Shown here in pieces: positions 8,985 through 18,227 of a DNA stretch of 64,000 nt (its first letter is position 1; each line of letters opens with the position of its first letter). The notes beneath the pieces were generated by a model that worked only from the letters and a program-made list of their open reading frames with translations, ran no database searches and was not told the DNA's origin. The DNA is from an uncultured Granulosicoccaceae bacterium (GTDB lineage Bacteria > Pseudomonadota > Gammaproteobacteria > Granulosicoccales > Granulosicoccaceae). The stretch covers positions 62,001 through 126,000 of the forward strand of contig CAKZUP010000092.1 in the NCBI GenBank assembly GCA_937922945.1. Reading direction: 5' to 3'. Position numbers and translations under genes: made by a program.

Positions 8985-10352
8985 CTAAGCCAGCCCGAGC
9001 TTGTGTTCCAGGTAGTGAATGTCTACCCCACCTGCGAGAAAGCCTTCATCCATGAAGATATCGTTATGCAACGGTATGTTAGTGGTAATGCCATCAATGA
9101 ACACTTCGCTGAGCGCACCGCGCATGCGCGACATGGCGGTTTCTCTGGTCATACCCTTGACGATCAACTTGCCAATCATGGAGTCGTAATGGGGCGGTAC
9201 TTTGTAACCGTTGTAAATATGCGTGTCCATCCGGACACCCAGCCCACCGGGCGCATGGTACTGAGTTATGGTGCCAGGAGACGGCATAAAATTTTCCGGA
9301 TCTTCTGCATTGATCCGACACTCGAATGCGTGACCACTAACAACGATATCTTCTTGTTTGTACGCCAGTTCCTGACCTTCAGCAACCAGAATCTGCTGCT
9401 TGATTATATCGACGCCGGTGATCATCTCGGTAACCGGATGCTCAACCTGGACACGAGTGTTCATCTCAATGAAGTAAAACGCACCGTTTTCGTAAAGAAA
9501 CTCAAAGGTGCCTGCGCCGCGATAACCAATACGTTTACACGCATCAGTGCAACGCTTGCCCATCTCTTGCCGAGTTGCTTCGTCGATTCCCGGTGCCGGC
9601 GCCTCTTCCACCACTTTTTGATGCCGGCGCTGCAAAGAACAATCGCGTTCAGCGAGGTGAATCGCGTTACCGTGGCTGTCAGCAATAACCTGAAACTCAA
9701 TGTGCCGGGGTGTAGTCAGGAATTTTTCCATGTACACCATCGGATTGTTGAATGCTACCGCGGCCTCGTTGCGAGTCATGGATATTGACTGCTCCAGCTC
9801 TTCGTTGTTGTGAACAACACGCATACCACGCCCGCCGCCACCACCGGAGGCTTTGATGATAATGGGATAGCCAATGGATTCGGCCAGACGACGGTTTTCA
9901 GCGTTGTCGTCGCCCAGCGGGCCATCGGAGCCTGGCACGCAAGGAACGCCGGCAGCACGCATTTCTTTGATCGCACTAACTTTGTCACCCATTAGTCGAA
10001 TCGTTTCAGCTTTAGGTCCGATGAAAACGAATCCACTGGACTCTACCCGCTCGGCAAAATCCGCATTTTCAGCCAAAAAACCATAGCCCGGGTGAATCGC
10101 TTCAGCGCGGGTAATCTCTGCTGCAGCAATAATGGCTGGAATATTCAGGTAACTATCAAGCGATGAAGCAGGCCCGATGCACACCGCTTCATCGGCCAAT
10201 CGAACATGCTTCAAGTCTCTGTCGGCTGTGGAATACACCGCCACGGTTTGCAACCCCAGATCGCGGCAGCAACGCATAATGCGAAGCGCAATTTCACCTC
10301 GATTGGCGATAAGAACTTTATTTATTTTGTGTTTTTTGGTTGCTTGTGCCAT
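8985..10352 (-). CDS. accC: Acetyl-CoA carboxylase, biotin carboxylase subunit
   Basis: 455 residues. ATP-dependent carboxylation of the biotin on AccB, first half of malonyl-CoA formation. Motifs: [29 protein letters not shown], the glycine-rich ATP lid [54 protein letters not shown] (catalytic Glu and Arg) and ECRINAED. The C-terminus ends LEHKLGLA. Separated from accB by 77 bp filled with degenerate 14-bp repeats. Confidence 0.98.
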   Translation of the reverse strand: MAQATKKHKINKVLIANRGEIALRIMRCCRDLGLQTVAVYSTADRDLKHVRLADEAVCIGPASSLDSYLNIPAIIAAAEITRAEAIHPGYGFLAENADFAERVESSGFVFIGPKAETIRLMGDKVSAIKEMRAAGVPCVPGSDGPLGDDNAENRRLAESIGYPIIIKASGGGGGRGMRVVHNNEELEQSISMTRNEAAVAFNNPMVYMEKFLTTPRHIEFQVIADSHGNAIHLAERDCSLQRRHQKVVEEAPAPGIDEATRQEMGKRCTDACKRIGYRGAGTFEFLYENGAFYFIEMNTRVQVEHPVTEMITGVDIIKQQILVAEGQELAYKQEDIVVSGHAFECRINAEDPENFMPSPGTITQYHAPGGLGVRMDTHIYNGYKVPPHYDSMIGKLIVKGMTRETAMSRMRGALSEVFIDGITTNIPLHNDIFMDEGFLAGGVDIHYLEHKLGLA

Positions 10353-10363
10353 GCGCCTGCTCA

Positions 10364-10440
10364 GTCAATTACGATCGGTCGATTACGATCGGTCAATTAC
10401 CCTCGTGAATTAAGATTGGTCAGTTAAAGTCAGTCAATGA
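10364..10440. repeat. Degenerate 14-bp tandem repeat between accB and accC
   Basis: Units begin GTCAATTACGATCG (10364-10377), GTCGATTACGATCG (10378-10391) and GTCAATTACCCTCG (10392-10405), followed by looser copies beginning GGTCAG at 10418 and GTCA at 10432 that reach the end of accB. It occupies nearly all of the accB-accC spacer. Confidence 0.8.
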
Positions 10441-10888
10441 CAATAAGTGGTTCACCGTACTCAACGGGCTGGCCTTCCTCAACAACAATGGCTCGAATGG
10501 TGCCACTGGTTTCAGCTTCAATTTGATTCATGATTTTCATCGCTTCGATGATGCACAAGGTATCGCCTTTCGATACCGACTGACCAATTTCAACGAAGGG
10601 CTTTTCACCTGGCGATGGAGCTCGATAGAACGTGCCCACCATGGGCGATTCGACGATAGTGCCCGGTGGCAGTAAATCTTCTGCGTCCGCTGCTGGTGCA
10701 GCGCTGCCAGGCGATACGCTGATGGGGTTAACGGTTTGAGCCGCTGGGGCAACTGGAACTGGAGCTGGCTGGTATTGAGTTGAGCCCCTGGCAATGCGAA
10801 CCGATTCTTCGCCCTCCACAATTTCTATCTCAGCTACATCTGAATCTTCTAGCAATTCGATGAGTTTCTTTATTTTTCTAATGTCCAT
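10430..10888 (-). CDS. accB: Biotin carboxyl carrier protein of acetyl-CoA carboxylase
   Basis: 152 residues from the ATG at 10888 ([16 protein letters not shown]), which is the family start; the frame continues ten codons further to another ATG, but that extension is not conserved. A Pro/Ala-rich linker (residues 45-75) leads to the biotinyl domain: [25 protein letters not shown] and the biotin attachment motif [14 protein letters not shown]. Carries carboxybiotin between AccC and the AccAD transferase. First gene of the acc-prmA-dusB-fis-purH cluster. BirA would modify it, so it is the main biotin consumer near the bio transport genes. Confidence 0.97.
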   Translation of the reverse strand: MDIRKIKKLIELLEDSDVAEIEIVEGEESVRIARGSTQYQPAPVPVAPAAQTVNPISVSPGSAAPAADAEDLLPPGTIVESPMVGTFYRAPSPGEKPFVEIGQSVSKGDTLCIIEAMKIMNQIEAETSGTIRAIVVEEGQPVEYGEPLIVID

Positions 10889-10942
10889 GTCGCTGTTTCC
10901 CAGAGGTGCCCATATCACTTGACTAAATTTTAAGCATAAACG

Positions 10943-10960
10943 AAGCGGTCTTCACCGCTT
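10943..10960 (-). promoter_or_regulatory. Hairpin in the accB leader
   Basis: A perfect 7-bp stem AAGCGGT / ACCGCTT with a four-base loop, 55-72 bases upstream of the accB ATG. No U-tract follows, so it is not a classical terminator. It could be a leader structure involved in accB control or simply a stable stem in the untranslated leader. Confidence 0.4.
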
Positions 10961-11073
10961 GTTCATCATAAGACAATACTTTGTATTACCTTCTTCAATT
11001 ATGCGAAGATACCATCAAATTGCCGCGGTTTACAGACAATTAGCCGCAGTACTCCAAAAAAAGAGATGATACT

Positions 11074-12069
11074 ATTTCCAGCTCAAACCCTACACTCGCC
11101 TTTGCCGCACTCGATCCTCACCAAATTCTCGATGCGATAGACGCACACGGTTGGCGCACCGATGGCCGCGTGTCCGCACTAAACAGTTACGAAAACCGCG
11201 TGTACAGCATCGGACTGGAAGACAGCTCCTCCATCGTTGCCAAATTTTATCGACCCGAACGCTGGTCGAATGAGGCCATTCTCGAAGAACATCGTTTTTG
11301 CGATGCGCTGGTAGAGAACGACCTACCGGTTATCGCACCGTTTAAAAATGCGCAAGGTGAATCCTTGTTCACGCACGGTGTCTTTCGGTTCTGTCTGTTT
11401 CCGACCGCCGGCGGGCGACCACCGGAGCTCGATAACGACGACCAATTACTGGTTATCGGAAGAACACTGGGACGACTGCATCTCAGCGCTGACAGGCATG
11501 AATTCAAGCATCGCCCAAAAATCGACGCGCAACGACTAGGTGATGTGTCAGTTGATTTTCTGGAATCCTCGGATTTACTGCCAATGGATGTCAGAACCGC
11601 GTACTTATCTCTGGTTAAAGAAATCATGCCCGTGGTGCACGAGCAATTCAGTGCCTGCGCCAAGGTTAAAATGCGCTGCATTCACGGCGATTTTCATCCG
11701 GGCAATATTTTATGGGGCCGGGACGATACACCACACTTGCTTGATTTTGATGATGCCGGCACGGGTCCGGCAATTCAGGATTTGTGGATGTTTATTTCGG
11801 GTGATAGACAATACGCTCAAGCACGGCTGGGCCACTTACTCGACGGCTATCATGAGTTTCGCGAATTTGATGAGCGAGAGCTGGCGCTGATAGAACCGTT
11901 ACGGGCATTGCGTATTATTCACTACGCAGCCTGGATAGCCAGACGCTGGGAAGACCCTGCGTTCCAACGCGCTTTTCCGTTTTTTGCCAGCAACCGGTTC
12001 TGGGATGAACACATTCTCTCGCTGAAAGAACAACGATCGGCGCTTGATGAAGCGCCATTGATCTATTAG
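11074..12069 (+). CDS. srkA: Stress response serine/threonine kinase SrkA (YihE/RdoA), probable AUU start
   Basis: APH-like cytoplasmic kinase of envelope-stress and cell-death control. Motifs: LNSYENRVYS, VAKFYRPERWS with the ATP Lys, the catalytic loop IHGDFHPGNILW and LLDFDDAGTGPAIQDLWM. The first usual start codon is GTG 11170, but that removes about 32 conserved residues: the same frame upstream reads LAFAALDPHQILDAIDAHGW, aligning with E. coli FTFQTLHPDTIMDALFEHGI. The frame closes at TAG 11041, with no ATG, GTG or TTG between. ATT at 11074, seven bases after an AGAG ribosome site, gives 331 residues against 328 in E. coli. Otherwise a frameshift must separate the gene from the out-of-phase ATG at 11066. 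Confidence 0.88.
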   Translation: MSSSNPTLAFAALDPHQILDAIDAHGWRTDGRVSALNSYENRVYSIGLEDSSSIVAKFYRPERWSNEAILEEHRFCDALVENDLPVIAPFKNAQGESLFTHGVFRFCLFPTAGGRPPELDNDDQLLVIGRTLGRLHLSADRHEFKHRPKIDAQRLGDVSVDFLESSDLLPMDVRTAYLSLVKEIMPVVHEQFSACAKVKMRCIHGDFHPGNILWGRDDTPHLLDFDDAGTGPAIQDLWMFISGDRQYAQARLGHLLDGYHEFREFDERELALIEPLRALRIIHYAAWIARRWEDPAFQRAFPFFASNRFWDEHILSLKEQRSALDEAPLIY

Positions 12070-12088
12070 CTGGATTTATTAGCCAGAT
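12064..12088. repeat. 13-bp duplication at the srkA stop codon
   Basis: TATTAGCTGGAT (12064-12075) is followed by TATTAGCCAGAT (12077-12088), with two mismatches. The first copy contains the srkA stop codon and the second repeats it. Confidence 0.65.
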
Positions 12089-12109
12089 ATGTTCACAACA
12101 AGTCGATGG

Positions 12110-13321
12110 TTACACCCGCCTGAACACCAGCGATGCGTTAGTTCCGCCAAACCCGAAACTGTTCGACATCACTGTATCAATCGCGACATTGTCGTGCCGT
12201 TCCGTTGCGATATTCATGTTTTCGGTCGCAGGGTCCAGCGTCTGGATGTTGGCCGATGCAGCAATAAAACCCGCCTGTTGCATTAGAAGCGTGTAAATGG
12301 ATTCCTGCACACCAGCTGCACCCAAAGAGTGGCCTGACAACGATTTCGTTGAGCTAATAAGAGGCGTATTATCACCAAACACGCCACGCACCGCTTTGAG
12401 TTCGGCAATATCACCCACGGGCGTACTGGTGCCGTGCGCGTTGATATAGTCGATGGGCGTATCAACTGTTGCTTTGGCCATTTCCATGCAGCGTTGAGCG
12501 CCTTCGCCAGACGGCGCCACCATGTCATGGCCGTCGGATGTGGCTCCGTATCCAACCACCTCCGCATAGATTGTTGCACCACGAGCCTTTGCCATTTCCA
12601 GCTCTTCCACCACAACCATACCGCCGCCGCCAGCAATGACAAAGCCATCACGATCAGCATCGTATGCACGTGATGCTTGTGTCGGTGTGTCGTTATACTT
12701 TGAAGACAGCGCCCCCATGGCGTCAAACAGGCAACTTAAGGTCCAATGCTCCTCTTCACCGCCACCAGCGAAAATCCGATCCTGCTTGCCTAGTTGAATC
12801 AACTCAACAGCGTTGCCAATACAATGAGCACTGGTTGAGCAGGCCGATGAAATAGAGTAGTTGGTTCCACGAATTTTATACGGTGTAGCCAGACACGCCG
12901 ATACAGTTGAACCCATGGTTTGCGTGACCCGATAAGGCCCAACGCGACGCAAGCCACGATTGCGCAACACATCTGCGGCCTCTACCTGACTCATGGTGGA
13001 ACCACCGCCTGAACCTGCAATGATGCCCGTGCGCTCATTCGACACTTCTTTGTCGGTCAAGCCTGCATCAGCGATGGCATCTCGCATGGCAATATACGAG
13101 TAAGCAGCAGCTTCGCCCATAAACCGCAGTTGCTTGCGTTCGATGTTTTCTTTCAGATCAATATCGGGACGTCCGGCAATATGCGAACGCATCCCAAGCT
13201 CTTTATATTCTTCGCGGGTGGTAATACCTGACTTACCTTCCCGCAACGATTCGGTTACCGTCTGCTTATCATTTCCAAGACAGGAAACGATGCCAATACC
13301 GGTGATAACTGCACGACGCAT
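12110..13321 (-). CDS. fabB: Beta-ketoacyl-ACP synthase I
   Basis: 403 residues. Elongates acyl-ACP and is needed for unsaturated fatty acids. The thiolase-fold catalytic triad is visible: Cys in [16 protein letters not shown], His in [12 protein letters not shown] and His in [12 protein letters not shown]. The terminal [17 protein letters not shown] is typical. Follows fabA by 12 bases in the usual fabAB operon. Converges with srkA. Confidence 0.97.
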   Translation of the reverse strand: MRRAVITGIGIVSCLGNDKQTVTESLREGKSGITTREEYKELGMRSHIAGRPDIDLKENIERKQLRFMGEAAAYSYIAMRDAIADAGLTDKEVSNERTGIIAGSGGGSTMSQVEAADVLRNRGLRRVGPYRVTQTMGSTVSACLATPYKIRGTNYSISSACSTSAHCIGNAVELIQLGKQDRIFAGGGEEEHWTLSCLFDAMGALSSKYNDTPTQASRAYDADRDGFVIAGGGGMVVVEELEMAKARGATIYAEVVGYGATSDGHDMVAPSGEGAQRCMEMAKATVDTPIDYINAHGTSTPVGDIAELKAVRGVFGDNTPLISSTKSLSGHSLGAAGVQESIYTLLMQQAGFIAASANIQTLDPATENMNIATERHDNVAIDTVMSNSFGFGGTNASLVFRRV

Positions 13322-13333
13322 AACGCTAACTCG

Positions 13334-13849
13334 CTAAAAATCTTTTGTAGATGTGAACAAGCCAACGCGTAAATCGTTAGCGGTATAAATTTCCCTGCCA
13401 TCAACCAGCATTCGACCGTCGGCTATTCCCATCACCAACTTACGTTCTATCAAGCGCTTCATGTGTAACTCGTAAGTGACCAGCTTTGCTTCAGGCAACA
13501 CTTGACCAAAGAATTTAACCTCACCAGAACCCAGCGCTCTACCGCGCCCGGGATTGCCTTTCCAGCCGAGAAAAAATCCCACCAATTGCCACATGGCGTC
13601 GAGCCCAAGACAGCCTGGCATAACGGGGTCGCCAACAAAGTGACAGCCAAAGAACCAAAGATCGGGGTTAATGTCGAGTTCTGCTTTGATATAGCCTTTC
13701 TCGTGATCGCCACCGTCGGCGGTAATACTGACGATGCGATCCATCATGAGCATGTTCGGCGTTGGCAGGCGTGCATTGCCCTCACCAAACAAGTCGCCCT
13801 GACCGCACTCAAGCAACTCTTCGCGGGTAAAGGAGTTTTTATCTATCAC
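13334..13849 (-). CDS. fabA: 3-hydroxydecanoyl-ACP dehydratase/isomerase
   Basis: Makes and isomerises trans-2-decenoyl-ACP, the branch point to unsaturated fatty acids. The GTG at 13849 gives 171 residues starting (M)[21 protein letters not shown], the canonical FabA length and N-terminus. A TTG at 13915 in the same frame would add 22 non-conserved residues and cannot be excluded, because the ribosome site before the GTG is weak. Active-site His is in [17 protein letters not shown] and the Asp in [15 protein letters not shown]. Pairs with fabB. No FabR-type operator was recognised upstream. Confidence 0.95.
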   Translation of the reverse strand: MIDKNSFTREELLECGQGDLFGEGNARLPTPNMLMMDRIVSITADGGDHEKGYIKAELDINPDLWFFGCHFVGDPVMPGCLGLDAMWQLVGFFLGWKGNPGRGRALGSGEVKFFGQVLPEAKLVTYELHMKRLIERKLVMGIADGRMLVDGREIYTANDLRVGLFTSTKDF

Positions 13850-13963
13850 GTGTGCTGCAATTCCAGTCAAAGCCCGTCGGTATTCTACTGCTTTGACCGC
13901 CTCAGTTCCATGCAATGCATGACTTTTGCGAGAAAAACACCGCCTTGCGTTAAATTCGGCCGC

Positions 13964-13993
13964 AAAACTACTGAGCTAAAAAACTACTGAGCA
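13964..13993. repeat. 16-bp duplication at the end of the DUF4197 gene
   Basis: AAAACTACTGAGCT (13964-13977) recurs as AAAACTACTGAGCA (13980-13993). The second copy covers the last codons and stop of the minus-strand DUF4197 gene, so the stop region has been duplicated. Confidence 0.7.
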
Positions 13994-14721
13994 GAAAAAA
14001 CGCGCCTGAGTAAATCGCTGGTGCGTTCAAGCGGATTGGTACGAATCGCCTTTTCTTCCTCGGCCAGATAATGAAAAATACCTTCTGACCCTTTGTCCAC
14101 AACGTGGCCACTCAAATCGGCATCGACTTTTGGTGCAAGTGGAATCGCCTGATATTGCTTTAATAACCGATTAAACGTTTGTACCGCTCCCACCTGAGCC
14201 AGAGCATCGTCGACCAATGGGCGCATCGCTGTTTTGATTGATGAGCCGGTTTTTTGCTCGAAATACTGCGTGGCTGCGTTGTCTGGGCCTTGTAGTATGC
14301 CCTTGGCATCCTGCACCGACATGTCTCGAATGGCGCCAACAAACAAGCTTTTGGCTTTGGGCGTGGCCAGTTCCGCAGCGCGGTTAAGGCGCATTTCCAG
14401 ATCATCAAACGAACCCTCCAGACCAACTTTACTGGCGAAGTTACGCGCGGTGACCAGCGTTTTCGGCAACGGGATGCGTATGGTCGGGTCGGACGAGAAT
14501 CCATTTTCCTGACCCAGCTGGCCCACAACCGCATTTGAGCCCTTTGTCAGCGCTTCTTTTAGCCCGGCAGTAATATCAGCTGTGCTAAGCGCACCACCCT
14601 GACTTGATCCGAGTACACTCTCTGCCGTTTTGGTTATATCGCTCAGGGTGGGACCACTACCCGCACAACCACTAACAAGTGCAGCCACCAGCACAAGAGA
14701 ACCGAACTGTAACGAACGCAT
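13984..14721 (-). CDS. DUF4197 domain lipoprotein
   Basis: 245 residues from the ATG at 14721, chosen because a TGGAG ribosome site lies six bases upstream and a lipoprotein signal begins there (MRSLQFGSLVLVAALVSGCAG, Cys at 19). The rest matches DUF4197: GLKEALTKGSNAVVGQLGQENGF, IPLPKTL, LEMRLNRAAELATPKAKSLF, and the C-terminal YLAEEEKAIRTNPLERTSDLLRRVF. Periplasmic, function unknown. Upstream in-frame codons to 14790 are ignored. Confidence 0.85.
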   Translation of the reverse strand: MRSLQFGSLVLVAALVSGCAGSGPTLSDITKTAESVLGSSQGGALSTADITAGLKEALTKGSNAVVGQLGQENGFSSDPTIRIPLPKTLVTARNFASKVGLEGSFDDLEMRLNRAAELATPKAKSLFVGAIRDMSVQDAKGILQGPDNAATQYFEQKTGSSIKTAMRPLVDDALAQVGAVQTFNRLLKQYQAIPLAPKVDADLSGHVVDKGSEGIFHYLAEEEKAIRTNPLERTSDLLRRVFSAQ

Positions 14722-14922
14722 AACTAACTCCAGATCATCAGAACTTAAACCATTAGACGTTAGGGTAGGCTGTTTCGGCAATTTATGCACAGTTCCGAGT
14801 ATTAAATTATCTTAAACTCAGTTCAGCCTGATTTCTGCGGCAATTGAGCCCTGACACGCTCGATACACGCATGGGCTAACCGTCTGAGGATAATCGTCTG
14901 ATGGTGCACAGAGCAAATTAAC

Positions 14923-16398
14923 GTGGATTTACAGCTAGGTATGGCGTTTTATTGGAAAGAAGATTCAAAGGTACACCACTGGCCCTTAAATCAAACAAGG
15001 AGTCAAACGCATAATCAAACACGAGCTAGCGAGACCGACAATCACAACATCAACGCGTGTTGCGAACAAGTCCAGTTCATTCAGGACGCTAATTCTGTCG
15101 AAGCTTTGCAGGCAGTGCGCAGTGCCGTTATGCAACAGCGGGAATTCTGTGTTCAACCAACCGGTATTGAGTTAAATCCGTGTGCTGAGCGTAGCTTGCG
15201 GGGAACGTCACCCGGGACAGGCACGAGCGCTTGCTTTCAGTGCATGAGCTCGGGCAGCAATGGCAATCCGAAAACCATTCGCCGCAGTCACGATTCCTGG
15301 CTACGCAGTTTTTCAGTCAACGCTAAACTAGCGGCAATAGATTCGGCCGACCACTATGCCATTGTTGGCAAGCTATCTCACTCGCTGGCGCTCTATGCTG
15401 CATTGGAGGCGGCCAACCTGGGAGCAGACATTCACGCTCTGGGAGAATTAAGGCCAGATCATCAGTTAAACGCGATGCGCACACTTGGCTCCAGTGTGTT
15501 GTATGCCACACCGACGCAACTGCGCCAGCTATGCCACCGTGTTAAAAATGAATCGCAGATCATCAGTAATCTGAGGTGTATTTTTTCCGGTGGTGGAAAG
15601 CTGGATAAGCGCACGGCCAGTATGGTTAAACGGTGTTTCCCGAATGCTTGCTTAAGAGAATTTTATGGTGCATCAGAAACAAGCTTTATCACAATGACTG
15701 ATGAGCACACACCAGAGGGTTCTGTCGGCAGAGCGTATCCGGGGGTGCAACTGCACATTAACACCGCTCTTAACGATTCTATTGATAACGACATTGCTGA
15801 TAAAAAAGCGAGTGACAAAGAAGCTGTCGATAAGCAGGAACCTTGCGATCAACAAAGAACACATTTAGCAGGAGAAATATGGGTGAAGAGCCCATACTTA
15901 TTTCTCGACTACGCGGATGCTAACACCACGCTTGCAAATGAGTTAGCCGAAAACCCTATAAGCACAATTTCATCACCAAACACTAACGCCCGATGGCATA
16001 ACGGTTACGTCAGTGTGGGCGAATTCGGTTATCTTGATAACAATGGCTATCTGTTTCTGGAGGGACGTTTATCGCGACGGATTAACGTTGCTGATCAACT
16101 GGTTTATCCAGAAGAAATTGAAACCATACTAAATGAGCACCCTGCCATTTTTGCTGCAGCCGTTATTCCAGTTGTCGATAAAAAACGTGGGCACATATTG
16201 GTTGCGATTGTCGAGGTTGAGGCTGAGATCGACAATAGCCATACACCAAACTGGCGGCAAGAACTGCTTGTAACACTACGACAACAACTCGGTAGCTTAA
16301 AAGCACCACGGGATATCATTCAAGTGGATCACTTACCACTTCTGGCCTCCGGCAAACCCGATTTGTCAGCAGCCGAACAATTCGTACAACGGCACTGA
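14923..16398 (+). CDS. Class I adenylate-forming enzyme (acyl-CoA synthetase-like), reduced N-terminus
   Basis: 491 residues. Activates a carboxylate as an acyl-adenylate, usually to CoA; substrate unknown. The ATP loop MSSGSNGNPKTIRRS is at residues 108-121, about 60 earlier than in ordinary acyl-CoA synthetases, so the N-terminal subdomain is short. Core A5 is YGASE (248-252). Core A7 reads YVSVGEFGYLD: the ribose-binding Asp is Glu367. In the A8 hinge GRLSRRINVAD the usual Asp is Arg385. The A10 catalytic Lys is probably K478 in LASGKPDL. An acidic/lysine insert occupies 283-312. Start GTG is weak; ATG 14941 is an alternative. Ten bases before the thiolase gene, so co-transcribed. Confidence 0.85.
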   Translation: MDLQLGMAFYWKEDSKVHHWPLNQTRSQTHNQTRASETDNHNINACCEQVQFIQDANSVEALQAVRSAVMQQREFCVQPTGIELNPCAERSLRGTSPGTGTSACFQCMSSGSNGNPKTIRRSHDSWLRSFSVNAKLAAIDSADHYAIVGKLSHSLALYAALEAANLGADIHALGELRPDHQLNAMRTLGSSVLYATPTQLRQLCHRVKNESQIISNLRCIFSGGGKLDKRTASMVKRCFPNACLREFYGASETSFITMTDEHTPEGSVGRAYPGVQLHINTALNDSIDNDIADKKASDKEAVDKQEPCDQQRTHLAGEIWVKSPYLFLDYADANTTLANELAENPISTISSPNTNARWHNGYVSVGEFGYLDNNGYLFLEGRLSRRINVADQLVYPEEIETILNEHPAIFAAAVIPVVDKKRGHILVAIVEVEAEIDNSHTPNWRQELLVTLRQQLGSLKAPRDIIQVDHLPLLASGKPDLSAAEQFVQRH

Positions 16399-16407
16399 CA
16401 ACAGACA

Positions 16408-17544
16408 ATGACTGCACAGGCTTATATTGTTGCTTCCAAACGTTCGCCTATAGCACCGCGTAATGGGGCGTTATCCAATCTGGAACTACACCAACTTAGC
16501 GCACCGGTTATAGAGTCACTGATACGTAGTAGCAAGATCGACAAGACGCAGATAGATGAACTCATTGTCGGCAACGCACTGGGTGCCGGCGGCAATCCTG
16601 CTCGCGTGATTGCGTTGGCCAGTGGATTAAATGAAAACGTTGCCGGCCTCAGTATCGACAGACAATGTTGCAGTGGGCTTGATGCTGTATTAATAGCGAA
16701 TGATATGGTTATATCGGGTCGGGCGTCAGTGGTTATTGCCGGCGGCGCTGAAAGTTATTCCACACGCCCACAACGTAGCCGACGCAACACTGAAACCGGA
16801 CAATGGCACGCGTACGAGCAACCGGCGTTCACACCATGGCCGGATAAAGATCCGGATATGGCACAGGCAGCCGATACACTCGCCCAACAACTCGATATAA
16901 GTGTTGATGTACAAAATGAATGGGCAATCCATAGCCACCAGAAAGCGTTGAACGCATTGGCGCGTCTGAAGAGCGAAATCGTGTGCGTTGGTAGCGTTGA
17001 GCAAGATACGTATGCGCGAAATTTAAGCCACACTGTGTGTCAACGAGCGCCGCGCATACACGGCAGTATCACCGCCGCAAACACGGCGGTGGCTGCTGAT
17101 GGTGCCGCATTCAGCATTATCGTTAATGAAGCAATCGCCGCAGGCTTGGGCGGTCCACAACTGCGAATTCAATCAGGCTGCACAATTGGCGCAGACCCGC
17201 AGTTACCAGGGCTTGCACCCGTTCAGGCAATACAAGCAGTACTTGCCAATCAAAAGATGGTTTCATCAGAACTGCGTTATGTTGAAATGATGGAGGCTTA
17301 TGCAGCACAAGCGATAGCTTGCATCCAACAACTTAAACTCGATCCGGCCATCTGCAATGTCGGCGGAGGTGGGTTAGCACGTGGTCATCCTATTGGTGCA
17401 TCGGGAGCGGTATTGATAACAAGATTGTTTAGCGAACTAACCGCTGCGACTCTGACTGAAAAAAGACGGCCAAACTTCGGACTCGCAGCAATCGCTGCTG
17501 CTGGCGGGCTAGGCAGCGCTGTGTTGGTGGAAGCGGTCGGTTAA
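16408..17544 (+). CDS. Thiolase-superfamily enzyme with altered catalytic motifs
   Basis: 378 residues with the full thiolase fold. The acylated Cys is present (C87 in SIDRQCCSGLDAV) and so is the GHP His (H327 in LARGHPIGASGA). The NEAF motif is MEAY, with Asn replaced by Met295. The second catalytic Cys, which sits in LCIGGG of biosynthetic thiolases, is replaced by Ala363 in GLAAIAAAGGLG. Normal thiolysis or Claisen chemistry would therefore be impaired or mechanistically different. The neighbouring ligase could supply its acyl-CoA. Its stop overlaps the end of the oppositely oriented nitroreductase gene by four bases. Confidence 0.88.
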   Translation: MTAQAYIVASKRSPIAPRNGALSNLELHQLSAPVIESLIRSSKIDKTQIDELIVGNALGAGGNPARVIALASGLNENVAGLSIDRQCCSGLDAVLIANDMVISGRASVVIAGGAESYSTRPQRSRRNTETGQWHAYEQPAFTPWPDKDPDMAQAADTLAQQLDISVDVQNEWAIHSHQKALNALARLKSEIVCVGSVEQDTYARNLSHTVCQRAPRIHGSITAANTAVAADGAAFSIIVNEAIAAGLGGPQLRIQSGCTIGADPQLPGLAPVQAIQAVLANQKMVSSELRYVEMMEAYAAQAIACIQQLKLDPAICNVGGGGLARGHPIGASGAVLITRLFSELTAATLTEKRRPNFGLAAIAAAGGLGSAVLVEAVG

Positions 17545-18227
17545 TCTTCGCCAAAACCATAAAAACGTGAGAACGAAGCCAAGGCTTCACGATCGGTTCG
17601 TACTTGGTTCACTGGGTGCGACTTATCTGGCTTGCCAAGCGCAATACCACAGACCACCATTTCGTTATCGGGCAATTGCAAATACTCGTGCACCACATCT
17701 GCATGGTGCGCAAGCGCACCGATACCGCTGGATCCAAGCCCTCGGCTTTGTGCACTGATGAAAAAATTCATAAGCGCCATACCCATATCCATAAAGCACC
17801 CTTTACCCATACTACGTTCGATAGTGACAACCACACCTACAGGCGCATCGAAAAAACGGTAATTACGATCGAACTGTTTACGTCGGGCTTTTTTATCCAA
17901 CCGCTCAATACCTAAAGCATTGTACAGAGCGAACCCTGCAGCTATCTGTCTCGCTTTTAGCGACTTTGGCATAACACGTGGAAAATAGGAATATTCATCG
18001 ACCGTTGGGCGGTTTTGCTTTATTGCCAACTCCAGCGATTCAATTAATCCAGTGAGTGCATGGCCTGCAAGCACATGGAAGCAGCCCGGCTGCAGGTTCG
18101 CACCACTGGGGGCTTGACGTGCATCTTTCAATATCGCTTCAATGCAATCGCGATCGACTGGTTCAGGCAAGAACGCACGAACAGAGCGGCGTTGCTGTAG
18201 CAGGTTTTCCAGATCGCCTGCCTTCAC
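17541..18227 (-). CDS. Nitroreductase-family flavoprotein
   Basis: 228 residues. FMN-dependent oxidoreductase fold: RRSVRAFLPEPV at the N-terminus (FMN phosphate contacts), ARQAPSGANLQPGCFHVL, DMGMALMNFFISAQSRGLGSSGIGAL and VCGIALGKPD. Substrate cannot be read from the sequence; members reduce nitro groups, quinones or enones. Its ATG overlaps the bioY stop by four bases (ATGA), which ties it to the biotin transporter unit rather than to a generic detoxification role. Confidence 0.9.
   Translation of the reverse strand: MKAGDLENLLQQRRSVRAFLPEPVDRDCIEAILKDARQAPSGANLQPGCFHVLAGHALTGLIESLELAIKQNRPTVDEYSYFPRVMPKSLKARQIAAGFALYNALGIERLDKKARRKQFDRNYRFFDAPVGVVVTIERSMGKGCFMDMGMALMNFFISAQSRGLGSSGIGALAHHADVVHEYLQLPDNEMVVCGIALGKPDKSHPVNQVRTDREALASFSRFYGFGED

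Noticed and set aside
9003-9788. 261-codon open frame on the plus strand inside accC
   Set aside because: It is antisense to a certain gene (accC, all motifs intact) and has no recognisable domain; the composition follows from the opposing codons.
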